Source: Spirochaetaceae bacterium (GTDB taxonomy: Bacteria; Spirochaetota; Spirochaetia; Treponematales; Breznakiellaceae). From it: a DNA stretch of 6,249 nucleotides. The stretch's first letter is position 1, and each line of letters opens with the position of its first letter. The notes under the pieces were generated by a model. It had not been told where the DNA came from and ran no database searches. It saw nothing but the letters and a program-made list of their open reading frames with translations. Below, one piece after another: positions 1 through 5,393 of this stretch. The stretch lies in contig JAISCK010000010.1 in the NCBI GenBank assembly GCA_031265635.1, positions 1 to 6,249 of the forward strand, read 5' to 3'. A program made the position numbers and the translations under genes.

Positions 1-481
1 TAAGGGCCCCCAAAAATGAGGAGACGGCAACGCCTATTATCAAAAGCGAGGCCGTATCGGTTTTGCCGCGTTTTCCCGCGAGGCTGAAAATAAGGAACGC
101 GGTTCCCATGGACGTAATAAAGGCGAAGAATCCGTACCAAATGTCGGGCAGCTTGAGCATATAGGCCAGGACAGCCCCGCTTACCGCGCCGGAACTGATG
201 CCTATGATGTAGGGATCGGCCAGCGGATTGCGGAATACCGCCTGGGAAATGGTTCCCCCGGCTGAAAGCATCATGCCCACCAGCACGGCCATCAGAATCC
301 TGGGCAGGCGTATGCCGTTTACTATTTTCGCCGCGGCGCTGCCCCTGTCCCTGCCGGCCAGTATGGCAAGGATGTCCCGGAAGGGTATTTTGACGCTGCC
401 CGAAAAGAGGCCGAAGAAGAAGAGCAGCACAAGCAGGACAGATACCACCGCGGCGACAATGTGCGCGCTCCGGATTTTCAC
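1..481 (-). CDS. FecCD/BtuC-family ABC transporter permease, partial (3' end beyond left edge)
   Basis: Inner-membrane permease subunit of an ABC importer for ferric siderophore, haem or cobalamin. My reading of the reverse strand from a GTG at 481 gives an open frame of 160 residues with no stop before the edge; full family members are about 320-350 residues, so roughly half is present. Visible marks are a hydrophobic first helix (about residues 7-27), the RLPR motif (58-61), and the family signature at about 74-99 (AGGTISQ, then RNPLADPYIIG and SSGA). Further hydrophobic helices lie near 95-109, 115-135 and from 144. The GTG overlaps the stop of the flavodoxin gene (GTGA), and a GGGAG Shine-Dalgarno sits 7 bases upstream, which supports this start. 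It is presumably cotranscribed with the flavodoxin; ATPase and binding-protein genes are expected further left. Family is sure, substrate is not. Confidence 0.93.
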   Translation of the reverse strand, partial: MKIRSAHIVAAVVSVLLVLLFFFGLFSGSVKIPFRDILAILAGRDRGSAAAKIVNGIRLPRILMAVLVGMMLSAGGTISQAVFRNPLADPYIIGISSGAVSGAVLAYMLKLPDIWYGFFAFITSMGTAFLIFSLAGKRGKTDTASLLIIGVAVSSFLGAL

Positions 482-1041
482 TTCGCGGCTCCCAGAAGGG
501 CCGTTTTGATCCTGGCAAGGCACGAACTTATTCCTGAGGCGATGTCGTTTTCGTCAGGGTGTTTTTCCGCTTCCCTGTGGCGCCGCATCCTTTCTTCGGT
601 CATGGCGTGGGGATTGTCCGCCGGAAGGTTTTTGAAACGCTCGGTCAGGGCCGGGTCTATTTTGCCCTGGCACAGAAAACAGCCCAGGACGGTGTTTTTT
701 TCCGCCGCCGCGTCTTTGGCCTTTTGGGCTATGTCCCCGGCGTGGGCCGAATCAGGATAGGCCCCCAGGGTTCCGAAAAGGCCGACGCTACGGCCTTCCA
801 GGGATTTCAAATAGTTCAGGGCCTTTTGGTCGGCGTTCCCCCTGTCTGCCCAGAAACCCGCGAGTATCCAGGTTGAACCTGAAGGATCGGGATTGTCCTC
901 CACCGCCGCCAGCCGTATGCCTGTCCCCAGGGCCTCTTCAAGACCCCTGTGTATGCCCTGGGCAAGTTTCCGCGTATTCCCTGTCTTGCTGGAATAGACG
1001 ACAAGGCCCGCGCTTTCTCTTTCTTCTCCGGTTCCGTTCAT
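478..1041 (-). CDS. Flavodoxin-fold protein, Flavodoxin_3 / BilS-like
   Basis: Predicted cytoplasmic FMN-binding electron carrier or reductase, 187 residues. The FMN phosphate-binding loop is SSKTGNT (residues 17-23). Downstream blocks match, from memory, the Flavodoxin_3 (PF12641) family that includes BilS, the flavodoxin partner of bilirubin reductase: GFWADRG (62-68), GLFGTLGAYPDS (87-98), CFLCQGKIDP (121-130) and HPDENDI (161-167). C121 and C124 form a CxxC. The ATG at 1041 follows CAGGGG with a 5-base gap. The gene is first in a minus-strand operon, overlapping the FecCD permease by four bases. This context suggests it supplies electrons for using the imported metal chelate, for example ferric reduction or tetrapyrrole breakdown; that role is inference. 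No bilirubin reductase gene is seen here, so I give no symbol. Confidence 0.9.
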   Translation of the reverse strand: MNGTGEERESAGLVVYSSKTGNTRKLAQGIHRGLEEALGTGIRLAAVEDNPDPSGSTWILAGFWADRGNADQKALNYLKSLEGRSVGLFGTLGAYPDSAHAGDIAQKAKDAAAEKNTVLGCFLCQGKIDPALTERFKNLPADNPHAMTEERMRRHREAEKHPDENDIASGISSCLARIKTALLGAAK

Positions 1042-1063
1042 ATAAACCCCTGGTTGTTAGATT

Positions 1064-1076
1064 ACATTCACAATGT
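1064..1076. repeat. Short dyad ACATT-N3-AATGT in the flavodoxin leader
   Basis: A perfect 5-bp inverted repeat with a 3-base spacer lies just downstream of the predicted transcription start of the flavodoxin-permease operon. The position would suit a repressor operator, and an iron or haem regulator would be natural for this operon. The sequence does not resemble a classical Fur box, and dyads this short arise by chance in AT-rich spacers. Confidence 0.25.
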
Positions 1077-1089
1077 TTGAATCATATAA

Positions 1090-1118
1090 CTTATATACAC
1101 GACAGGGGAATATGTCAA
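1090..1118 (-). promoter_or_regulatory. Sigma70-type promoter of the flavodoxin-permease operon
   Basis: On the minus strand a perfect TTGACA (1118-1113) is followed after exactly 17 bases by TATAAG (1095-1090), five of six matches to the -10 consensus. The predicted start of transcription is near 1083, leaving a leader of about 42 bases before the ATG at 1041. It points the right way and is the best promoter match in the intergenic region. Confidence 0.72.
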
Positions 1119-1134
1119 TACCGTTGATTCATTT

Positions 1135-1149
1135 TTCTGGTATACAGAA
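1135..1149 (+). promoter_or_regulatory. Possible extended -10 promoter for the exported-protein genes, inside a small dyad
   Basis: TGGTATACA (1138-1146) fits an extended -10 element (TGnTATAAT-like) and would start transcription near 1153, about 45 bases before the ATG at 1198. No good -35 lies at 16-18 bases; the nearby TTGATT (1124-1129) is only 11 bases away. The -10 is flanked by TTCTG (1135-1139) and CAGAA (1145-1149), an inverted repeat with a 5-base spacer. This is the best candidate I see for the plus-strand transcript, but it is weak. Confidence 0.35.
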
Positions 1150-1197
1150 GAAAAGCGATACTGCCGATATGAAAGGGAATATGTATAAAGGTACACT

Positions 1198-1701
1198 ATG
1201 ATGAAACAATTGAGAGTTTCGGGGATTTGCCTGGGTTTTTTGCTGCTCGGCGCACCGCTTTTTCCGTCCACCCTCTCGGTCATGGTCGTGGAAACCGGGG
1301 TAGACGAAAATGCGCCGAGGCTTGACGCGTCGAGCCTCTGGGAAGGCGGCCTCATGGATGTGTGCTTTGACACCGGCCATATTGTAACCAACGCTCCCAT
1401 ACTGCGCCTTGAGCGGAACCAGATACGGACCTATCCCGACGAAGGATTTTTGGACCTGGGCGAAGCCATGGAAAGCGGCGTCGAATACTATATTCTCGCG
1501 GTGCTGGATTACGAGTTTCGTCCCCAGGATGATCCTTCAACATACCGGCCCCGTTCCATAGCCCTGCGTTTTGTCCGGCTTGCCCCTCGCAGGGTTCTTT
1601 TCGAGGTTCAATATACGGGAGACCCCCGCTCATCCCTTGCCGAGGCGTCCCGGCAGGCAAAAGAGGCGGCCAGGGTACTGCTCTCACATTTTGAAGGATA
1701 G
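1198..1701 (+). CDS. Exported protein of unknown function
   Basis: I do not recognise the family. The 167-residue product begins with a short basic stretch (MMKQLR) and a hydrophobic core (about residues 7-23, ending near LFPST), consistent with a Sec signal peptide. There is no AxA cleavage site, and Cys11 is not in a lipobox, so a lipoprotein is unlikely. The mature part looks like a small alpha/beta domain: a strand at 26-32 (LSVMVVE), a segment with FDTGHIVTN (57-65), a strand at 96-104 (EYYILAVLD), a strand pair near 120-140, and a C-terminal helix (145-165) rich in Ala, Arg and Lys. AAAGG lies 6 bases before the ATG; the Met one codon later is also possible. The SPOR gene starts three bases after its stop, so a shared role in the envelope is likely but unproven. 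Confidence 0.8.
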   Translation: MMKQLRVSGICLGFLLLGAPLFPSTLSVMVVETGVDENAPRLDASSLWEGGLMDVCFDTGHIVTNAPILRLERNQIRTYPDEGFLDLGEAMESGVEYYILAVLDYEFRPQDDPSTYRPRSIALRFVRLAPRRVLFEVQYTGDPRSSLAEASRQAKEAARVLLSHFEG

Positions 1702-1704
1702 GGT

Positions 1705-2946
1705 ATGAAAAAGTACATGCTGTTTCTTGCCGTCCCCGTGATCATGGCCGTGATGACCTCAGGGTCCGTATGGGAAGGCGCTGCCGCCCTCGGTACCAAC
1801 GGGGAACTTCCCGATTCGGGTTACTATGCCGCGTCAAGTTCCTTTCCCCGGAATACGGTAGTTGATGTTACCAACCTTGAAACCAGAAAAACCGTCAGGG
1901 TCATCATAGCCGGTCCCCTGGAATCGCCGGGCCTTCTTGCCCTGCTTTCCAGGGACGCCGCTTCTTCCATAGGTCTTTCGGGCCGCTCCGTCGGAAGGAT
2001 ACGGATTTCCCAGCCGGCGGACCCGGTGGCTTTTTCCCGCTTTACCGGGGAAAGCGCCCTGAGCGGGGATACAGACTTTGACCCCAGGGCCGCTGTGGCG
2101 GCAAATTATCCGCACATACTCGGTCCCGTGGATACAGCAGCCCAGAGCCTTCCCGGCGCTTCCGTTCCGGCATCCCATACCGGCATAGTGGACCTGCCTC
2201 CCGGCGGCTTCATACCGGCCGCCGCGGGAAGTCCTGACGAGGGGATACGGGGGGAGCCTGTTCCCGAAAGCGCCTGGGTCTATCCCGAGGAAATAAACGG
2301 CGGAAGCGGGGACGCCCCGCCTGTCCTGGCCGAAAACCCCCTTCCTGAAAACGGCTATGACCTTCCCGAGTATACCGCCCCCCCCGGCGAACCTGAGGCC
2401 GAAGAAGAAAGCTACGAAGATATTCCCGAATACGCCGGAACCGTCGAGGTTCAACCTGAAACAGAAGAAACGCCTCCCGAATCCGCCTCCGAGTCCGGGG
2501 AAATTCCGGGGGAAATTGCCGGAGAAGAACAGGAAGAAAGCGTCCCGGAGTCAGGCATTACCAGCGAAATCACCCTGATTCCCGCGGAGGAAAGGCCCCC
2601 TGAATACGCGCCGGAATATACCGTGGAAATACCGCCAGTGGAAATACCCCTTCCCAATACCCCCGCGCCATACGCTCCCGGAGGCATATTCTCCGTACCG
2701 GTCATTTCCCGGCTTGAAAGCGGGCAATACTATCTCCAGCTTGGCGCGTATTCCTATACCGATTCGGTGGAGGCCGAACTTTTACGGCTGGGAAGGACCT
2801 ACCCCCTTTCCGTACAGATAGCCGGAGGGCCGGAACATCCCCTGTACCGCATCCTCATAGGCCCGGTCAATATGGGCGAATGCGGGGCCCTGCTCCAGCG
2901 CTTTAAGACTACCGGCTATAGCGACGCGTTCATTAGACAAGAATAG
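1705..2946 (+). CDS. RlpA-like exported protein: degenerate double-psi beta-barrel, Pro/Glu-rich linker, SPOR domain
   Basis: Predicted cell-envelope protein of 413 residues. Residues 1-28 form a signal peptide (basic MKK, hydrophobic core, small residues near GAAALG). Residues about 38-104 resemble the RlpA double-psi beta-barrel: TVVDVTNLETRKTVRV aligns with the 'GTxVxVTNxxNGrxVxVRV' strand pair, and DAASSIGL with its 'LSxAAAxxLGm' helix. Residues about 180-325 are a linker rich in Pro, Glu and Tyr. Residues about 338-412 are a SPOR domain (YYLQLGAYSY, then YRILIGPV), known in the family to bind denuded septal glycan. By my alignment the catalytic His falls on Ser44, and the Asp of the DRGPF motif on Ile68 of IIAGPL, so lytic transglycosylase activity is doubtful. 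GAAGGA lies 6 bases before the ATG. The gene ends in tandem stops (TAG TAA). SPOR is secure; the barrel call is moderate. Confidence 0.88.
   Translation: MKKYMLFLAVPVIMAVMTSGSVWEGAAALGTNGELPDSGYYAASSSFPRNTVVDVTNLETRKTVRVIIAGPLESPGLLALLSRDAASSIGLSGRSVGRIRISQPADPVAFSRFTGESALSGDTDFDPRAAVAANYPHILGPVDTAAQSLPGASVPASHTGIVDLPPGGFIPAAAGSPDEGIRGEPVPESAWVYPEEINGGSGDAPPVLAENPLPENGYDLPEYTAPPGEPEAEEESYEDIPEYAGTVEVQPETEETPPESASESGEIPGEIAGEEQEESVPESGITSEITLIPAEERPPEYAPEYTVEIPPVEIPLPNTPAPYAPGGIFSVPVISRLESGQYYLQLGAYSYTDSVEAELLRLGRTYPLSVQIAGGPEHPLYRILIGPVNMGECGALLQRFKTTGYSDAFIRQE
2242..2679 (+). other. Segment encoding a Pro/Glu-rich linker with PEY-type motifs
   Basis: This part of the rlpA-like gene (about residues 180-325) encodes a low-complexity acidic linker. 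PEY recurs at residues 221-223, 241-243, 299-301 and 303-305, among many PE, EE and IP pairs. It probably forms an extended periplasmic spacer between the barrel remnant and the SPOR domain. The repeats are irregular and not tandem at the DNA level, so copy-number slippage is not expected. Confidence 0.7.
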
Positions 2947-2962
2947 TAAAAGCCTGTATACT
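2934..2962 (+). promoter_or_regulatory. Sigma70-type promoter of the phosphonate operon
   Basis: TAGACA (2934-2939, five of six matches to TTGACA) and TATACT (2957-2962, five of six matches to TATAAT) are separated by exactly 17 bases. The -35 lies inside the last codons of the rlpA-like gene. Transcription would start near 2969-2971, giving a leader of only about 10 bases that still holds the Shine-Dalgarno (TGAGGA) of pepM. The -10 overlaps the left arm of the inverted repeat at 2958-2980. Confidence 0.62.
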
Positions 2963-2980
2963 GTCCCCTGAGGACAGTAT
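2958..2980 (+). promoter_or_regulatory. Perfect 9-bp inverted repeat covering -10, Shine-Dalgarno and start codon of pepM
   Basis: ATACTGTCC (2958-2966) and GGACAGTAT (2972-2980) are exact reverse complements around a 5-base loop, CCTGA. The Shine-Dalgarno TGAGGA (2969-2974) is split between loop and right arm, and the first two bases of the ATG are in the stem. In RNA this would be a hairpin hiding the ribosome site; in DNA it is a 23-bp palindrome over -10 and +1, a typical operator position. No U-run follows, so it is not an intrinsic terminator. The repeat itself is certain; its function is inference. Confidence 0.6.
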
Positions 2981-4277
2981 GAAAACCGTATATCTGGGCA
3001 TGACCGCGGATATTATTCATCCCGGCATCGTCAACATAATCCGCCAGGCTTCCCTCCACGGGGAAGTATTGGCGGGTCTTTTGACCGACAAGGCGATAGC
3101 AAAATACAAACGCCTTCCTTATTTATCCTACGAACAGCGCAAACTGGTCGTGGAGAGCCTTAAAGGCATAGACAGGGTAGTGCCCCAGGAAGACTGGAGC
3201 TATATTCCCAATCTCCGCGCCTACAGGCCCGACTACATTATCCACGGCGACGACTGGAAAACCGGCATCCTGAGCAAGGAACGGGAGGATGTATACCGGG
3301 TCATGGCGGAACTGGGCGGCGAAGTCATCGAGATTCCCTACACCCAGGGCATCAATTCCACCGCCTTTGCCGATTCAATACGGGCTATAGGCACCACCCC
3401 GGACCTGCGGCTGAAAAGCCTCAGGCGTCTCATAGACGCGAAACCCCTGGTCCGTATCATGGAAGCCCATTCCGGCCTTTCGGGCCTCATCGTGGAAAAC
3501 ACCGAGCTTCTCAAGGAGGACGGGATACACCGCTATGACGGCATGTGGTCCTCAAGCCTTACCGATTCAACCAGCAAGGGCAAACCCGATATAGAAGCCG
3601 TTGACATTACCACCAGGCTCCAGGACCTGACCCAGATACTTGAATGTACCACAAAGCCCATCATCTATGACGGCGATACCGGAGGCATAGCGGAGCATTT
3701 TGTCTTTACCGTGCGCACTCTGGAACGCAACGGCATATCGGCCGTGATCATCGAGGACAAGACCGGCCTTAAAAAAAATTCCCTTTTCGGGACCGAGGTT
3801 CAGCAGGACCTTGCTCCTATCGGGGAATTTTCCGAAAAGATACAGGCGGGAAAGCGGGCCCAGGTAACCAAAGACTTTATGATTATCGCCAGGCTCGAAA
3901 GCCTCATCGCCGGCGGGACTGTTGACCAGGCCATGGAGCGGGCCCTTGCCTATGTGTCCTCCGGCGCGGACGGTATCATGATACACAGCAAGGAAAAGTC
4001 AGGAGAAGATGTAAAGTCCTTCTGCGAAAAGTTCAGAAAGGAATACGCCAAAATACCTTTGGTGGCTGTTCCGACCAGTTACAACGGCGTTACCGAAGCC
4101 GAACTCAGAGGGTGGGGCGTCAACATAGTTATCTATGCCAACCACATGCTCCGCTCCTCATATCCGGCCATGCTTAAAACGGCCCGTAACATTCTTGAAC
4201 ATGAACGTTCCCTTGAGGCCGACGAGCTGTGCATGCCGATAAAGGAAATACTTGAGCTTATACCCGGAACAAAATGA
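2979..4277 (+). CDS. pepM: Phosphoenolpyruvate mutase with N-terminal cytidylyltransferase-like domain
   Basis: Converts phosphoenolpyruvate to phosphonopyruvate, the C-P bond-forming first step of phosphonate biosynthesis; cytoplasmic, 432 residues. The C-terminal part (about 153-425) is the isocitrate lyase/PEP mutase fold. It shows DGDTGG (231-236, metal and substrate Asp residues) and the hallmark EDKxxxxxNS as EDKTGLKKNS (259-268), which separates true mutases from hydrolases and lyases of the fold. ARLES (304-308) contains the likely catalytic Arg305. The N-terminal part (about 1-135) resembles glycerol-3-phosphate/choline-phosphate cytidylyltransferases: GMTADIIHPGI (7-17), HGDDWK (89-94) and YTQGINST (121-128). 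The usual HxGH is HPGI and the RTxGISTT-like motif lacks Arg, so nucleotidyl transfer is doubtful. The ATG at 2979 fits the family N-terminus and a TGAGGA site 4 bases upstream. Ppd follows after 9 bases. Confidence 0.96.
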   Translation: MKTVYLGMTADIIHPGIVNIIRQASLHGEVLAGLLTDKAIAKYKRLPYLSYEQRKLVVESLKGIDRVVPQEDWSYIPNLRAYRPDYIIHGDDWKTGILSKEREDVYRVMAELGGEVIEIPYTQGINSTAFADSIRAIGTTPDLRLKSLRRLIDAKPLVRIMEAHSGLSGLIVENTELLKEDGIHRYDGMWSSSLTDSTSKGKPDIEAVDITTRLQDLTQILECTTKPIIYDGDTGGIAEHFVFTVRTLERNGISAVIIEDKTGLKKNSLFGTEVQQDLAPIGEFSEKIQAGKRAQVTKDFMIIARLESLIAGGTVDQAMERALAYVSSGADGIMIHSKEKSGEDVKSFCEKFRKEYAKIPLVAVPTSYNGVTEAELRGWGVNIVIYANHMLRSSYPAMLKTARNILEHERSLEADELCMPIKEILELIPGTK

Positions 4278-4282
4278 AGGAG
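4276..4282 (+). promoter_or_regulatory. Shine-Dalgarno of ppd overlapping the pepM stop
   Basis: GAAGGAG begins within the TGA stop of pepM (4275-4277) and ends 4 bases before the ppd ATG at 4287. This strong site settles the ppd start and makes translational coupling to pepM likely. Confidence 0.7.
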
Positions 4283-4286
4283 TACC

Positions 4287-5393
4287 ATGCTTGACACAGC
4301 GCTTTTTGGCGCCGCGCTGAAAAAAGAAGGCTTTGATTTTTACAGCGGCGTTCCCTGTTCTTTTTTGAAGGATCTCATCAATTACGCGGTCAACGAGGCC
4401 GAATATGTCATGGCGGCTAACGAGGGGGACGGCGCCGCCATCTGCGCCGGAGCCTGGCTTGGCGGCCGGCGTCCGGCGCTGCTCATGCAGAATTCCGGGC
4501 TGGGCAACGCGGTGTCGCCCCTGACCAGCCTCAACGCCATATTCCGCATCCCGGTCCTGGGCTTTGTGTCCCTCAGGGGGGAACCGGGCCTGGGCGACGA
4601 ACCCCAGCATGAACTCATGGGGGAGATTACCAGCGGCATGCTTGACGTGATGAGGATAGACAGCGCCGTCCTGTCTTCCGATATGGATACGGCCCTGTCC
4701 CAGCTTTCTTCCGCCTCAAAAAACATCAATGAGGGAAAGTCCTTTTTCTTCATTGTAAAAAAGGGAACCTTTTCCAGGGTAACGCTAAAGGAAGACAAAA
4801 AAAACCAGGCCAACGGGGACAAGTCCTGCCGCATGGACATGCTCAGGGCGGTCAAGGAAGGGGGAGGGGAGGACGCCGTATACCTTGCCACCACAGGCTT
4901 TACCGGCAGGGAACTCTACGAGTTAGGCGATGACCCCAATAACCTTTATATGGTGGGTTCCCTGGGCTGCGTCTCCTCCCTGGGCCTGGGCCTCTCCCTT
5001 GCCAGGCCCGACAAAAAAATCATCGTCATAGACGGAGACGGCTCGATACTCATGAGAACAGGTTCCCTTGGGGTAAACAGTTATTACAGGCCCGCCTCGC
5101 TGCTCCACATACTCCTTGACAACCGCTGCCATGAGACCACAGGCGGCCAGTTTACCGTTTCGGCGGGGGTGGATTATCCCCTGCTTGCCAGGGCCTTTGG
5201 CTATCCCCGTTCCCTTACGGTTTCAGGCCCCGCTGAACTGCGGGAGGAAAGCGCCGCCTGGAAGCGCGAAGGCGGGCTGCTCTTTATACACGCGCCCATA
5301 CGCACAGGTTCGCCTGAAAAACTCGCCCGGCCTGTTATCAGGCCGCCTGAGGCCGCCAGGCGGCTCAGGGCCTTTCTGGGAGTCAAAGAATGA
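4287..5393 (+). CDS. ppd: Phosphonopyruvate decarboxylase
   Basis: Thiamine-diphosphate and Mg-dependent decarboxylation of phosphonopyruvate to phosphonoacetaldehyde, the irreversible step that pulls the unfavourable mutase reaction forward. The 368-residue length is usual for the family (AepY in Bacteroides nomenclature). The N-terminal pyrimidine-binding domain has GVPCSFLKDL (21-30), ANEGDGAA (44-51) with the ThDP-activating Glu46, QNSGLGNAVSPLTSL (68-82) and RGEPGLGDEPQHE (97-109). The C-terminal pyrophosphate domain has GSLGCVSSLGLGLS (224-237), the metal motif DGDGS (249-253) and LDNRCHETTGGQ (277-288), where Asn279 is the expected second metal ligand. A Lys/Asn-rich linker (about 166-180) joins the domains and carries an A8 run. 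Sulfopyruvate or indolepyruvate-type decarboxylases are alternatives by fold, but its position between pepM and the AEP genes settles the role. Confidence 0.96.
   Translation: MLDTALFGAALKKEGFDFYSGVPCSFLKDLINYAVNEAEYVMAANEGDGAAICAGAWLGGRRPALLMQNSGLGNAVSPLTSLNAIFRIPVLGFVSLRGEPGLGDEPQHELMGEITSGMLDVMRIDSAVLSSDMDTALSQLSSASKNINEGKSFFFIVKKGTFSRVTLKEDKKNQANGDKSCRMDMLRAVKEGGGEDAVYLATTGFTGRELYELGDDPNNLYMVGSLGCVSSLGLGLSLARPDKKIIVIDGDGSILMRTGSLGVNSYYRPASLLHILLDNRCHETTGGQFTVSAGVDYPLLARAFGYPRSLTVSGPAELREESAAWKREGGLLFIHAPIRTGSPEKLARPVIRPPEAARRLRAFLGVKE

Noticed and set aside
228..876. Several plus-strand open frames of 93-105 residues opposite the permease and flavodoxin
   Set aside because: They are antisense to two genes with clear family motifs, lack convincing ribosome sites, and their translations look like compositional shadows.
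1046..1118. Fur box or riboswitch in the flavodoxin leader
   Set aside because: The dyad does not match the Fur consensus, and the predicted leader of about 42 bases is too short for a known cobalamin or similar riboswitch.
1124..1146. TTGATT (1124-1129) as the -35 partner of TATACA (1141-1146)
   Set aside because: The spacer is only 11 bases, far short of the usual 16-18.
1228..1230. Cys11 of the exported protein as a lipobox cysteine
   Set aside because: The preceding residues (Ser-Gly-Ile) do not fit a lipobox, and the hydrophobic stretch lies mostly after the Cys rather than before it.
1834..2454. 206-residue open frame on the minus strand opposite the rlpA-like gene
   Set aside because: It lies wholly antisense to a gene with a recognised SPOR domain, shows no domain of its own, and is explained by the GC-rich, Pro/Gly/Glu-biased codons of the real gene.
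2958..2980. Intrinsic terminator after the rlpA-like gene
   Set aside because: The hairpin is perfect, but no U-run follows it and its right arm runs into the pepM start codon, so it fits a control site better than a terminator.
3567..4894. Minus-strand open frames of 139, 150 and 170 residues opposite pepM and ppd
   Set aside because: They overlap two well-supported enzymes on the other strand and have no recognisable domain or promoter.
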